From Spirometra erinaceieuropaei (Eukaryota > Platyhelminthes > Cestoda > Diphyllobothriidea > Diphyllobothriidae): a stretch of DNA of 64,000 nucleotides. The position numbers and the translations under genes are program-made. Under the pieces are notes generated by a model. The model was not told the origin of the DNA. It saw nothing but the letters and a program-made list of their open reading frames with translations, and searched no databases. This document shows, in pieces, positions 33,336 through 45,720 of this stretch; positions within the stretch are counted from its first letter, which is position 1; each line of letters begins with the position of its first letter. Location of the stretch: positions 680,937 to 744,936 of the forward strand of contig CACRXP010000227.1 in the NCBI GenBank assembly GCA_902702965.1. Reading direction: 5' to 3'.

Positions 33336-34384
33336 TCATAATCTTAACTGGCAGACAGTGTAAGGTGGCATGACCTGCGTCCAAAATCTACACAGAATGA
33401 TTATTCTGCTAATTACCGCAAGTATGCAACGCTTTATGACGTGACAACAGACTGAAACTGTGGGACACGAATCTGGCCGACGTTTGCAGAGCACTCAGTA
33501 GGGGCCGGTTACGCTGTTTTTGGAGGAGGAGGAGGAGGAGGAGGAGGAGGAGGAAGAGAAAGAGGAGGAGAAAGAGGAGGAGCTAAAATCATGTGTAATA
33601 TTTCACATATATGTGGACAACGACAGCCACACACTTTCCGACCTTTAGCCAAGGTTAAGACAAAATGAACGGTCCCGACCGCGCTTGCTACGTTAAGTAA
33701 AGTGAGCAAATTCGTGGAATGCCTTTCGCAGTCTTACTTCAAGTGCTTTCACCAGGGAAGACCCTCCACCCCAACCCCACCCTTTCCAAATGCCAGTACG
33801 CATATTGCTTCCAGGTCCTGTGCGGCAAATATTCGTCCTCAGTGAGTGCATATTGGCAGGAGAGAGAGGGACATACGGACTTTGTTTTGGCGGTACAGAG
33901 AAAAAAGGGTGGCATGAGGGAGTTTTTGTGATGTAATCTCGTGTACCACCGACTGCCTTGGCGGTCAACTGTCAAAGGTGAGTGGTTGCTTCGGAGCGTA
34001 GTAAACAGACGTGGGGTGGGCAGCCGCAAACGTTAGCAATGGACCGCGCATCTACAGGTGCTTATACAGCAATTTAGGTCACGCCTTCGTAAGGCAGGCG
34101 CAGAAGTCCGTGGGCTACTCCATTTTCCGTCTTCTCACTTTACCGTTTGGATAAACGTCCCTTTCTCATGGCGCCTAAATATTAAAAGTCAGGAAGAAAG
34201 GGGGAGAGAGAGAGGAATATGCTTTATTTTGAAAGTTATATTCAAGATTTTAGTGGGGGTCAGTTACCCTGTCCTGGTCCCCAGTGTAAACGCAATTTGT
34301 GCATTGCAAGTAAAGTAAGCCGAACGAGGATGCTGAAATCGTTATTGGCAAAGTTGCCAAAGCTAAAACGGAAAAGGGCGACCT
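33336..34384. other. No gene recognised; contains (GGA)n at 33521-33583
   Basis: Overlapping frames at 33693-34029 on both strands have no family motif. The Pro-rich frame is the reverse of the GGA run. Confidence 0.45.
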
Positions 34385-34740
34385 GACGTTTCGGTTCAGA
34401 GATAGGGTTGGTTTTAGGGTTTGGGTTAGTGTGAGGCTGAGAATTGAGTTTAAGGTTAGGGTTTGCGTTAAGTTTAAGGGTTCCGGTTAGTGTTAGGGTC
34501 TGGATTGCGATTTAGGTTTACATTTAATGTCAAGGTCTGAGTTGGGGCAGGGCTATAGTTAGAGTTAAGGTTGGGGTTAGGGTTTGAGTTGAGGTTAGGG
34601 TTAGGAGTTGGATCAAGGTTAAGGTTAAGTTTAGGCTTAGGGTTGGGGATAGGGTTCGTGGCGGGTTTAGGGTGAGGTTTAGTGTCTCGTTTAGGGTAAG
34701 CGTTAGGTCTATAATTACGTTAAGGTTTAGGTTTACTTTT
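34385..34740 (+). repeat. Long degenerate TTAGGG-like array
   Basis: About 350 bp of GGTTAGGG, GGTTTAGG, GAGTTGAGG and similar units, the longest such array in the window. Preceded by CCTGACGTTTCGGTTCAGAG, which carries the reverse of a GAAACGTC ribozyme 3' core without a stem II. I see no family C termini around it. Confidence 0.85.
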
Positions 34741-35087
34741 GAGGCTGGGTTTGAGGTATTGCTTCCCAGCTTTTCCTGTCAGCCAGGTCTTTGGCGGGTG
34801 TTCTATGCTCCCTCCAATCTCGCGGCAGATTTGTCTTACATCAGGTCGCCTTTTTCGTTTCAGCCTCGACTAGTTTCTCCACTACCGATCTCAGCATCCC
34901 TCTCCGGCTTACTTTACTTTCAGTGCCGAGATTGCGCTTACACTTGGGACCAGGGCAGCGTACTCTACCCCTGCCACCAAATCAAAAAAACAACTGTATG
35001 ACGGGTCAATTATTTAAGGCGCGGTAGATGGGAAGGAAGATGTCATACAACGATAAAATAATGAAAAGCAATAACAAATGCGGCATG

Positions 35088-35595
35088 CTAGAACTTTGTC
35101 GATTGTTCTTTCACTTTTAAAAGTGCTAAAAGCCGGGAGTACACCGACGTCACTAAGTTGCCTATGATTGTCTGGTTTATACAATTTTTAAGCACAAATC
35201 CAATTTTGCTGCATTGAAACGCGTTCTCTGCCTTGTCCCAATTCTTTTTAATTGATGCAACGAGGTTTTTGATTGGACTGAAGTCTGGACTATTGGCGGG
35301 AATGAACATGCTTCTCAGGTCGTGGGAGGAGAGGCAGACTGTAGCCTAGAAATTAGATTACAGTCGTAAGTTAATGTGGAATCATGCCTTTTTGGGATTG
35401 AACAGGGGCGCTATCCTGCAACATTACGGTGTCTATTCGACGTCTATTAATGCCGTTGTAACGTAAGCCATCTTTTGCGATTCTGATAAACACCCACCTA
35501 TCTATGGTCTCCGTTTATGAGTGCAAGATTGGTCCCTCTCCGACTATGATGTTCATCCAAACCATCAGGCATCAACTGTTCTTAAAAGTTGCTGT
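35088..35595 (-). pseudogene. Tc1/mariner-type transposase remnant
   Basis: Minus-strand frames give MVWMNIIVGEGPILHS (like the MVWGGIS...GKTPL block), then RIDTVMLQDSAPVQSQ (the second catalytic Asp in the QDNAPCH block), then FIPANSPDFSPIKNLVASIK (the SPDLNPIENLW block). The third catalytic acidic residue reads Lys in PIKN. Stops and frameshifts separate the blocks and the N-terminal DNA-binding part is not recognisable. The family cuts and pastes DNA at TA sites, the class of enzyme that could have moved the MITEs, but no terminal repeats link this copy to them. Confidence 0.75.
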
Positions 35596-35864
35596 CGATG
35601 CAGTGTGTTATTGTGAGAAGCTCGCCGCCCGTGTAACCACCTCGGCCGACTTCAGAGGCTTGTCTAAAAATAGACCTTATCATGAAAGTAGCGGCTTTTC
35701 CAGAATAAACTTCTGTGTTCAATGCATCGTTAAACAGGCGTTTCGCTAATTCAGGTCGACTTCTTTCAGTCTTTTTCTAAATATGCGCGGTGAAGCATTG
35801 AAATTCCAGTCTCCCTTGTCTTTGTCGGTAATAACATACTGCTTATATCATGTGCCGCTGTGCG

Positions 35865-35960
35865 GCTGCTGATTGGGCTCGCGAGAGAGCCCGTAAGGCA
35901 CAACGGAACGAGTGAGTTCCGTTAGAACGATCGGTGAGCGCCCCCTACCACAATGACAGG
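35865..35960 (+). repeat. Interspersed repeat F, copy 1
   Basis: TGTGCGGCTGCTGATTGGGC, CCGTAAGGCACAACGGAA, GAGTGAGTTCCGT and GGTGAGCGCCCC recur at 59107-59210. GGAAC...GTTCC forms a small inverted repeat. The copy at 59.1 kb lies just before a gypsy remnant, so F could be retroelement-derived. Confidence 0.7.
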
Positions 35961-36479
35961 CGTTGTCTGTGAACAGCATTGCGGAGCAGATAATGGCACT
36001 TTTCTAGGGTTGGACGAATAAAATCGTCTGTTGCTTGCTTGTGGACCGTTCTGGCCCACCCTGCTTAATTCCAGGTACCGTCCTTTTATTAATAAGGGGA
36101 AATACTAGCTGACAACTCATGTTCTAACCCTTCAGCTGCCAATTTTCGTATAAACTCCAAATCGACGTCCGACAAAAGGTGCTCCGAAATCCTCATCACC
36201 CGGCGTAACACAGAAAAGTGGCGGTCTCCATAATGGTTTTCAGTTTTAAGCAGATCTATTTACTACCTCCTTAACTACTAGCTTGTTTCTGGCCATGTGA
36301 AAAGAGGACGATTTGCCGAAAAATTGGAAAGGGATTTCTAAAATAAAGCATTTCCTTTCTCTCTCTCTCTTAAAATAAGTCAGTTTAAGTCCGTTTATTG
36401 AGGGAATGAGGTTTTCGCCCTTAAGCTCGCTATTCATATCGACAATCAGAAATAGAATCAATAATTACATCAGCAAATG

Positions 36480-37320
36480 CGAAAATTCAAAAGTTACCGG
36501 TAAGTGTGAGCCAGGCGCAAACGGCCGCCGCTAAAACCATCGTGACTATATGTACAGTAGTCTCTCAGGAAATGAGCATCTAGTCTACACATAAAGGAGT
36601 CGCCAGTTTCGGAAAGAACCACCGCATCAGGGAGTCCTTTCCATGCCCCAATGGCCCTGTGAGAGAAGGCGTTCCGTCGGACGTCCGAATGCGCCAGCTT
36701 CCTCTGCAGTTTGAAGGGATGACCACGCAAACGGTCAGTCCCGGCCAATTCAAAAAATTCATCAAAGTCTAGGGCGCACTCACGGCCTTTGACGATCCTG
36801 TATGTTTGAAGGCGTTTGCCGCGCAGTTGCCTATAATTGAGAGTAAACAGATTTAGTTCGGTCAGCCTGGTTTCGTAAGGCAGATTATCAAGATTCTTGA
36901 CCATCTTCGTAGCCATCACCTGTACTCTTTCCAGCCGTTGACAATCTTTCTTCGTTCATAGTCGCCAGGCCCGGACTGCATACTCTAAGTGAGGCCGGGC
37001 GAATGCTCCATAAGTTTTTCCGAACAGCTCTTTATCGATCTGCACAAATTCTCGCCTCAGCGCAAATAACACCCTTATCGCACTTTTTGGCTGTCCTTTG
37101 ACACTGTGATGATGGTTTCAGCGAGGAGGTCATTGGGACGCCGAGATCTTTCTGTTTCGCAACATTTGAAAGGTGCTGCCCACCCAGGACGCATTGAAAA
37201 TAATCATCCTCCTTACTGGTCTTTTTGGTGCGGAGTTTCAGGACCACACATTTGTCCACATTAAAATGTCTCTCATTTTTATTGTAGTAGGCAATATGTT
37301 GCTTTGCCGCGAGAAGTAGT
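36480..37320 (-). pseudogene. Non-LTR retrotransposon (LINE) reverse-transcriptase 3' part
   Basis: Minus-strand translation shows FNVDKCVVLKLRTK, QKDLGVPMTSSLKPSSQC, then LTELNLFTLNYRQLRGKRLQ, GRECALDFDEFFELA, RRNAFSHRAIGAWKGLP and DAVVLSE. These are thumb and C-terminal features of CR1/Jockey-type reverse transcriptases. The palm motif with YADD lies upstream in the family and is absent. The frame breaks near 36920-37030. No endonuclease domain and no tail repeat is visible, so this is a truncated dead copy. Confidence 0.83.
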
Positions 37321-38829
37321 CACCTCAGGACAGACCCCACTCCTTCCCTTTTTCACGTCCCCAGTGACCTGTTAGAGTCCGCCGGACAACCGATTATGAG
37401 GTTGCGCGCGGTAGCAGGTTGAACATGAAAGCCCCCGCCCACGCGTACCGCATGCGCGCCACTCCCTCGCCCAAAGTGACCAGACTCCACAAAACGCGGA
37501 AGCGATATGGAAACTTGCGTATACACATTACAACACCGGTATGGTTGTTGCGTGAACACTGTGTGATAATCCGACGTCTATGAGGGCGTGACCGGATAAA
37601 CCCATGCAATATCCATGCGCGCTGTATGTGCGTGAAGTAGAGGGAGGTTTAGTACGATTCTAGTTGTGTTGCTTTACTGTAGATGTTATTGTGTGCGCGC
37701 TTTGTCGAACAAGTCCATACGGCGTCTGAAGTCGGTGTAGCCAAATAGGATGAACATGACGAATCTGTTGGCATCACTTTGACAGTCGTGCAGCTATGGA
37801 ATCCCAGGCGATCGACCAGGCGGGTGCGCACATTGTCGCTGTGTCTAAGTTGTTCACATCGAGTGTCCCCTTATTGCGGGCTGCAAAACGGTGGTACACT
37901 AAGAACGGGCGAGAGGGGTGTCTCCTGCCATTATGTTGATGGTGTAGATGTTTTTTGATGTTGGATGTAGCTAGTCTTGTTTTTACTACAGTCGATCTGG
38001 CGTTGTCTAACAGAAAAAAAATCCGATCCCTGAAAATTTACTGGAAGTGGCAAAATGTGCGTAGGGGTTGGGTGTTGAGAGTGGTTGTTTACGGATTTCC
38101 AATCATGCGTGCTTGTCGTCTCGTCTTGGCCTCCGTTAGTAGGCTAGCCTCAATTGTTTCTGCTCCGTTTTTTACGGAAAGTCCGCTCACCGTGTCCTAG
38201 GATTTTCAGGTTTCATAGTTACCCTCCAGGCACCCAAGAGAGGCCTTCAGAGTGTCCATGTATTGCGGTTTTTTGTCTGTCTTGCCTGTGAGCAACGCAT
38301 CGAAATCAACGTAGAAATAGCTGTTTGGAGAGCTCTTGTCAGTCATCACCCTATGAGGTTGGACCCCTTCAAAATGCTGAGGACGTCCGCTCTGTCCGGA
38401 ACCTTCGTCATCTAAAAGGTACTACTTTGTCCGAGAGCACGACAGTCACTGAGAAAATATCCGTTTGTGATTTCTTGGTGACTGTGTCTGCGATATTTCG
38501 GTACACAGAGAGAGTTTGTCTGGCCTTCATTAAACCTGGCGCCACGGCTAAAGTCACTGGTGCGAAAGAAAGACAAATAAAGCGTCAACTAGCCTTATGA
38601 CGCAGTCTGTCTTGACCCGCTTGTCTGCTATGCCGTGATTCAGCAAACCATGGCCCTCGCAGTCTGTTGTACACTGGCGGCTATCTGGTACCTCGTTCTC
38701 TGCAAGTAGATAGGCTCGTGCTCCCGCTAGGTACACAGGTCGTGCGCATGTTTGTCCAGTGACTTGTGTCACCCTTCTCTTTCTGACCCATTTTTGCTGT
38801 TAATTAAGATCCTGGTCAAGGGTTTGTTG
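37321..38829. other. No identifiable gene
   Basis: Short frames only. Part of the right end may be an upstream extension of repeat G. Confidence 0.4.
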
Positions 38830-39058
38830 TGGAAGGGGCGGTGTGACGGTACGCCTAGGTGCGGGTCCCGCCGCGCCAGCCACCTGCGCCTTCTCCCACC
38901 TTCGGTCTTCTTGAATGTGACCTGGCGCCGAACTCAGGTAGGGGAGGATGGGGGGAGTGCGGTAGGTGCTGTGCAAGTCCACTGCCACTATAAACTAGTT
39001 GATGCGCAGGTCATCGTGCCTGTTCTCACCTTACCGTGAAACACACGTTGGACATAGT
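38830..39058 (+). repeat. Interspersed repeat G, left part split by MITE A6
   Basis: CGCCTAGGTGCGGGTCC, CTTCTCCCACC, AGGTAGGGGAGGA and GTGCCTGTTCTCACC match the copy at 53690-53960. The repeat resumes after the MITE at 40047 (GTCGGGAACGACGGTCGAAC). Confidence 0.72.
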
Positions 39059-40046
39059 CAGTAGGTGGGCTAACTAATGAAATGTCAACCAAAATTCCGA
39101 AATGCGTTTTCGTTTCGAAAAGATTGATCAAGTAGGGTTTTAAAACCAATTATTACGCAGCATACTTCTATCCCAAACCAGCTACCGCAGGATGCCGGCT
39201 ATCGAACGAACTTCATTTCGGCTGCACACAGGAACTACACTCTGTAAAAAAATGACTAATTAAGTAGCATGCATTGTTATAATTGATTTTCGATGCCCTT
39301 AGATAGTAAAATGTATTTCATGCAAAACATGAATAAAAATGTTTATTCTTCTACTCATTCGGTAGGAAATTACGCCTTATTTCAATTTTATACTGGAAGG
39401 GTTTAATTTGGTTTTACAAAAGTTTCTCATTGTGAGATTTTTTTAATACCGTAAAATGGCCGTACATTAAACGTCATGTCTTCGCATTTACCAATGTGAC
39501 TTCTAAAGTTAACAATATGGCTTAAATCCACTGCTTAATTCTATGAACCCCATATGATCTCCTATGAATACCGTGGAGAAATTTACGGTTTTCTGTAAGC
39601 GGAAGTTATACGGCTTGTAGTTTGGAAACCCTCAATGCAAGTGTAACGGCAGGTCGAATTCAAAATTATTCGGGAATTGGAAAAGTTTTTGAAAATCAAC
39701 TTAAACCCTTGCTTCGAGTATAAAATTGAAAAAGACGTTCTCTCCTACCGAATGAGCGAAGGAATGAACATTTTATGCTTGTTTTCTATGAAATATAATT
39801 GACTTTCTAAGGGCATCGAAAATCAATGAGAAAATGCATGCTACACGAGTAGTCATTTTTACAGAGTATAGTTCCTGCATGCAGCCGAGAATATGTTTTT
39901 TGAAAGCTGACGTCCTGAGGTAACTGCATAATTATGGAATTCTGTTGCAGAATGATTGATTTAACAACCCTGCTTAATTAATCTTTTCGAAACGAAAACT
40001 CATTTCGAAAGTTCGGTTGGCATTTCATGAGTTAGCTCTTCTACTG
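39059..40046. repeat. Foldback MITE, subfamily A, nested in repeat G (copy A6)
   Basis: 988 bp from CAGTAGGTGGGCTAACTAATG to CATGAGTTAGCTCTTCTACTG. The flanks read CATAGT before and TAGTCGGG after, so four bases (TAGT) are duplicated in place of the usual TA. Confidence 0.92.
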
Positions 40047-40498
40047 TAGTCGGGAACGACGGTCGAACCGTCAGATGATTGGCTAGTGTCCATTCGGAAA
40101 ATGCACCTCCTAGTAATTCGAAAACCCTGTTAAGTTTTACTGGCTGACATTTGTTTGCGTGGAGTGGTTGGGTAGGGGGCGTTTTCGTGTGGGGCTATGG
40201 CAGACAGCGACTGAACCTTCCTCATCAGTTGACGGTTTGAACCTCGTGTGGTAGACCTCGGTTTGTCAATACCGTGTCGCCGATCAATATTTTGCATTTA
40301 ACGACTGGTCGCAGACGAACGAAACTCAGGAGCACATCCACGCACCTCGCGCCGGAGGTAGAAACATTAACGAATATGTCTCAACTAGCTTAAGAACAAT
40401 TACTGCGACCGACATCTGAGTCGCCTGAACCCTCGCTTGTCACAGTACATATTGTCCTTCTAACCCTGTTTCCCTGACTTTCGATTTGGAGGCCTTTA
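40047..40498 (+). repeat. End of repeat G, then a piece of repeat E
   Basis: Through about 40085 it continues repeat G. Around 40255-40325, GTGTCGCCGATCAATATTTTG and GACTGGTCGCAGACG resemble repeat E at 62020-62090. The rest is unassigned. Confidence 0.5.
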
Positions 40499-41047
40499 CA
40501 GTAGGTGGGCTAACTCATGAAATGTCAACCGAAACTATGAAATGCGTTTTCGATTCGAAACGATTAATTAAGTAGGGTTGCAAAACTTGTCAGCCTGCAA
40601 CAGTGTTCTATGACACTTCAGTCATGCCAGGATTCCGGTTTTCGAAATGACTTCCTTCCGGCTGCATGCAAGAACTATACTCTTCACAAAATGACTACTT
40701 ATGTGGCATGCAATTTTCTCATTTAATTTCTGGTGCCCCTAAAAGTCCAATTATATTTCTTGGAAAACATGCATAAAAATATTTATTCTTTTGCTCATCC
40801 GGTAGAACATTACGTCTTCTTTCAATATTATACTCAAAGGATGGGTATAATTCGGTTTTCAAAATATTTTCCAATTCCCAAATAATTTTGAACCCGCTCC
40901 ATCGTCACACTTAGATTTAGGGTTTCCAAACTACAAGCCGTATATTTCCCGCGTACGGAAAACCGTACATGTCTCTGCGGTATTAAGAGGAGATCATATG
41001 GGGTTCATAAACTTTAGCAGTGGATCTGAGCCATGCTGTTAACTCCA
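40499..41047. repeat. Foldback MITE, subfamily A, right arm lost (copy A7)
   Basis: Normal left end CAGTAGGTGGGCTAACTCATG with TA at 40497-40498, left arm and centre, then loss of similarity after GAGCCATGCTGTTAACTC. Only about 450 bp separate it from A6. Confidence 0.87.
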
Positions 41048-41375
41048 AATATTCAAGGCCTAAATGCAATTGCTCTCAAACGCAAACTTGTATTTAGTAT
41101 CCATTGTATGTATTCAGATTGAAAATATTACGAAGACCTATGTCCATGGCTAAATTATAACAATAAGTATAGCCTACTGCTACATAATTCAGGATTATGT
41201 GGATAAAAGAACTGTAACCTATAAAAGACCGGGAACATATATCATTCGTGCAATTCCTTGAAGTGGAAAGGCGTACGCTGGCCATAAACCTTAGACGGGT
41301 GCACTACTAAAAATCGCTATACTATTAAACAATTGCGTCCGCGTTTTTTCAACTAAAGGCAATCCAAGTTCCATA

Positions 41376-42369
41376 TGCGGTAGATAATCTAATTCATGAT
41401 ATTTTAACCGAAATTCTAAAAAGCGCTTTCGACTGAAAAAGACTACTTAAGTACAGTTGCAACAGTAGTCATCGTGTTGCATAATTCCATAATAATTCAG
41501 TTACTTCAGGATACCGGTGTCTGAACAACCTTCTTTCCGGCGGCCTACAAGAACAGCACTCTGCAAAAAATGCCTACTTATGTAGCATTAATTTTCCTCC
41601 TTGATTTCCGATGCCCCTATATATTCAAATATATTCTACAGAAAACACGCATTAAAATATTCATTCTTTTACTCATTTAGTGGAAAATTATGTCTTCTTT
41701 AGAAGTTATACATGAAGAAAGGCCGTGATTCGACTTTAAAAAACATTTTCAATTCCCGAATAATTTGGGACCCGACCTACCGTTACACTTGCATTCAGGG
41801 CTTCCAAACCTCAAGTTGTATATTTTCCATGTACGAAAAGTCTTATATTTCTATACGGTACTAGGAGGAGATCATAAGGCGTTGAGAAAGTTTGGCAATG
41901 GACTTGAGCCAGATGGCGAACATAACAAGCATCATTAGTAAATACAGAAACACGATTTTTTATGGACAGGCATTTCACGCTTTTCAAAATCCTATAATTA
42001 GAAACTTTTAAAACCGAATTGTACTCTTTCTTCACGTACAGCAATTGATCAAGACGTAATTTTCTACCAAATGATTGAAAGAAGGAATATTTTTGGGCAT
42101 GTTTTCTGTGAAACATATTTCAATTTATAGGGACAACAAAAATCGATGGGAGAAATTCGCAATAATTAAGTAGTCATCTTTTGCAGAGTGTAGTTTTTGT
42201 AGGTGGCCGAAAAGAAGTTTGTTCAGGCGCCGGTATGCCGAAGTAATTGAATTATCATGGAATTATGCAGCACGACGACTACTATTGCAACCGTACTTAT
42301 GTAGTATTTTTTGGTCGAAAGAGCTTTTCAGAATTTCGGTAAACATTTCATGAGTTAGCACATCTGCCA
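41376..42369. repeat. Foldback MITE, subfamily A, diverged complete copy (copy A8)
   Basis: 994 bp. The left terminus TGCGGTAGATAATCTAATTC and right terminus GAGTTAGCACATCTGCCA are mutated, yet TA flanks remain at 41374-41375 and 42370-42371. Older-looking than A5 or A6. Confidence 0.85.
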
Positions 42370-42371
42370 TA

Positions 42372-44127
42372 AGCCCTTTTTAGTTAAGCTTCGTATATGG
42401 GTTTCTTTTGGGAGCGTCAATAAAGACGCTTTAAGTCGTATCCGTGCATCTAGGTGTTTTCAGACGCAGGAGGATAGTTAGCGTATTTTTAAACCGCTGT
42501 TGTATCAAACAGTCAGCGGTCAATTATTCCCGCCCCTTTTTTAATAACTCCTTCTGTCAAGTATTCTCATGTTAGAACTTAACAATAAAATCCAGTTTTC
42601 TGGTCGCGTTACAAAAGATAGTGCATGAAATACCCAAAAATGTGACAAAGCCTCAAATTTCACACACTATTTCAACCAAAGAAAACATCTCCCGCAGATC
42701 TCACGCTTTCACAGACGCACCTATCAGCTGGGAAAATTCATCTGTCTCCCTTATTTTTATTCGCTCGGTGGATGTACTGCTCCTTGAAGGATCATTATGG
42801 TTGCATTAGAAAATGAATTCCTTTTGTACAAAATACCGGTAAAGAAGAAGGACACCGCACCGACCATTTCTACCTTGGCTGACGTCATCAGTGGGTCATA
42901 TTCCAACTTCAGGCTGAGAGGATACAGTGGCTTGATTCGCATTCCTTTTATGATTGGACATAAAGTAGACGATTTTTCCCTTAATCCACATGATTTTTGA
43001 ACTGCCGGCCACGATCGTCGAAGTGGCGCTCACCCAGCTCTTCTAACTGCAGGCCGGTACGCCGATGATTCCGTGTCGTCCAGTACCTTTAGAGGCGATG
43101 CCATAATATGTGGGTTACGCAGTACTCGATAAGTGTTACTGGTAAAGATGCGAGAGAATGAAATGAATGCTTCTGGCACACCCATCACCGTCAACCAACC
43201 AGACCCTAACCCCCATGGCTGGGAGGACCCTGAGGCTCGCACTTCTACCTTTTAATAATTTGAGGCCATTTCAACCGCCTTGCCTTTAGGCCACCGCGAC
43301 CGACCGTTCAAGCGATCGATTGCCTAGGTGGGCTCTGACCCTGAGCTTTAAGGCAAGACGCGCGCGTCCCTGGTTCAGGACAAATCGATTAACGCCGTTT
43401 CTGCGCATAGCGACGTTGGGCTGTGCAGCTTCTACGCCCTCCTGCGTTCGCGTTGATTTGACGGCCGGCTGCTGGTGGTAGCGTAGACAAGTTACCTGTT
43501 TCGGCCCTGGACTGTGAACTGGGTCAGCGCGTAGGCATCCCCACCGCCGATGGCCTTAGGATCCTGTTTTGCATGTATACTGGGATTGGCGTATGCTTGC
43601 ATGTACTTTTAGCGAAGCCTTTTGCAAGAGGACAAAATTAATTGGCATAAATGCGCTTCCGCTTACAGCTTTTATGTTGATTGGGACTAATTTCCGGGGG
43701 TAAAGTACAAATCGAATCTCAATTGGTGAATGCAAGGTTCCGTATTGGGAATAAGGCCTTAAAATAAACTAAGCAGTCTGCCGCTTCAGATTTAGCAGTT
43801 TTCATTTCGACCTTTGTAGAGACTATTGAGAGAATCACTTGCATGAGGTTATTGCAAGTAAGACATGTGCATCTGTTTGAGGAGAGACAAGGACTACTAA
43901 ATGCCTATTTAGTAGTGCAGGGGGGATTTGTCGACAGATTAGTGCATTTTAGTGCCGTGTTTCCCTTCTTTAAATTAATCAGGAGCAAATTAAAATTACA
44001 ACTAGCCACGAAGCCAATTGTTTATCTCCATGACAAATAAAGTTCTAGTAAACTAGACTGCAAGGTATTTTGCTATGTAGCAAAGTGAGATTGTACTTCA
44101 AGTTCTTTACGTCAAAAATAGGCCCTA
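42372..44127. other. No identifiable gene
   Basis: Short frames without family motifs. A GC-richer stretch at about 43250-43560 is unassigned. Confidence 0.4.
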
Positions 44128-45346
44128 CAATAGCTTGCGTGTCTCATAAAATGTCAATCAAATTTTTATTTCGATCAGAAAGGTTTACTTAGGTGAGGTT
44201 GGGATAATGATTATCGTGCGGAGTATTTCCAAGATATTTTAGCCACTACATGATGATGACTTTTGGTAAGATGCGGCTATGCAGTCCCACCTGATGAAGA
44301 CGATACTGCTGGGGTTGGGACTAGGGGTTGGAGTTAGGGGTTTGAACAACTATGTTTCAACCGCTCAAAGTGCGACCCGAATTCTCAATAGTTTTTTTAC
44401 ATACAACTACTTGACCTCGTCGCGTGTGCGTTCCCCGGCTCCACCTGTAATAAGCCCTATTACCCCCAGTCCCGTATTACAGGTGGCTGGGGTTTGTTTA
44501 CTTCAGGTGTAGCTACATAACCACATCTGACTCGGCTTTGAATAAGCATCTTTCAGGCCGTTTGTAAAAGCCACGCCCGGGAATAAATTGTTACTTCAGT
44601 AGTCTGGATCGTTTCTATTAATTTTCGACCCCATTCTAGACTTAAATTTAATTAATAAAAAACATAATAGACAAAAATTTTCTCTTTTGCTCATTTGGCA
44701 GCGAATCGCGTCTTCTCGAAGAGGAGGAAGTTTACGCCTTTTAGGAATTTGCTGAAAATCTTGGAGTGCTACTTTCAAAATAAGAAGTGTTCATCTCTCA
44801 CTCTTTTGTAATTATGAGATTTATTAAGACCGCGGAGTGTTCATTCATATTGTATCATGCCTCGTCCTTTTATTAATGTTGCTTATGAAGTAAATAGCAT
44901 GGATCAAATTCACTGCAAGATTTTACGAGTTCCACATTAAATCTCCTTAAGCGTAAAGAAGTGTATTTCGGAGACTCTGGGGACGAGTGGAACTTAAAGT
45001 CGGGTTCAAAATTGCTCGGGGATAGGGGTGACTTTAAAACCGAAATATGACCTTTCTTTGAGCGGAAAATTTGATGAAGACGTAAGCTGCGTAAGTGCAT
45101 TAACTATATTTGTCTTTATGAAGGCATCGAAAAGTAAAAGAACAATTCACAGCACTTAAGTAGCCATCTATTCCCGAGTGTTGTTTTTTCGTGCTCGTTT
45201 ATAGGCTGGCATCCCAGCGTGACTGAAGTATCTTGGGACTATACTGCACGATAACCGATACTACAACCTTGCTTAAGTAATCCTTTCTAACTGAAAACAC
45301 TTTTTCAGAACTTTGGTTAGCATTGCACGAGATAGACCAGCTACTG
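44128..45346. repeat. Foldback MITE, subfamily A, interrupted by family C element (copy A9)
   Basis: Left end CAATAGCTTGCGTGTCTCAT with TA before it; right end GATAGACCAGCTACTG. Without the insertion at 44265-44532 its length is about 950 bp, normal for the family. Strongly diverged, so it is an old copy. Confidence 0.82.
44265..44532. mobile_element. Family C element inserted in MITE A9 (copy C4)
   Basis: Terminal inverted repeats AAGATGCGGCTATGCAGTCC and GTAGCTACATAACCACATCT, the ACTTGACCTCGTCGCGTGTG block and CCCCAGTCCCGTATTACAGG. Flanking 8-mers TGACTTTT and CGGCTTTG fit a diverged duplication of the MITE's own CGGCTTTT. Only a very short TTAGGG part remains (GGACTAGGGGTTGGAGTTAG). Confidence 0.83.
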
Positions 45347-45487
45347 TTGGTAAAGAAACACCCTGAACAACCTAATGAAACAAAAGTTGCCGGTGTCCTT
45401 AGGCCGAAATACCACATCTACGACGACTCACAGGGCGCGTTTAGCTGGAGTTCAGGCACTGCCCCTGACGAATGTTTTTATTTGCAG

Positions 45488-45720
45488 CCTCGGTCAGATG
45501 TAGTTATGTAGCCACACCTGAAGTAAACAAACTACAGGCAGCTGTAATACGGGACCGGGGGTAATAGGGGTTTTTACAGGTGGGGCCCGGGGAACGCGCA
45601 GGCGACGAGGTCAAGTAATTATATGCAAAAGAAGAGCTATTGGAAATGCGCGGTTGCATTTTGAGTGGTTAAAAAATAGTTGCCCTAACCCCAACCCCAA
45701 CAGTATTGTGCTCTTACCGC
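45488..45720. mobile_element. Family C fragment, opposite orientation (copy C5)
   Basis: Begins GATGTAGTTATGTAGCCACACCTG, then AATACGGGACCGGGGGTAAT and GACGAGGTCAAGTAATTAT, ending in CCCTAACCCCAACCCCAACAG. The far terminal repeat is not clear. Lies 140 bp from MITE A9, which holds another family C copy. Confidence 0.78.

Noticed and set aside
34370..34400. Another hammerhead at the start of the TTAGGG array (also 7995-8010)
   Set aside because: A GAAACGTC-like 3' core is present on the minus strand, but a proper stem II and CUGANGA core are missing. Could be a remnant; not listed as a ribozyme.
34385..34740. A chromosome end (telomere)
   Set aside because: The TTAGGG-like units are degenerate, internal, occur in both orientations in the window and are elsewhere part of a mobile element.
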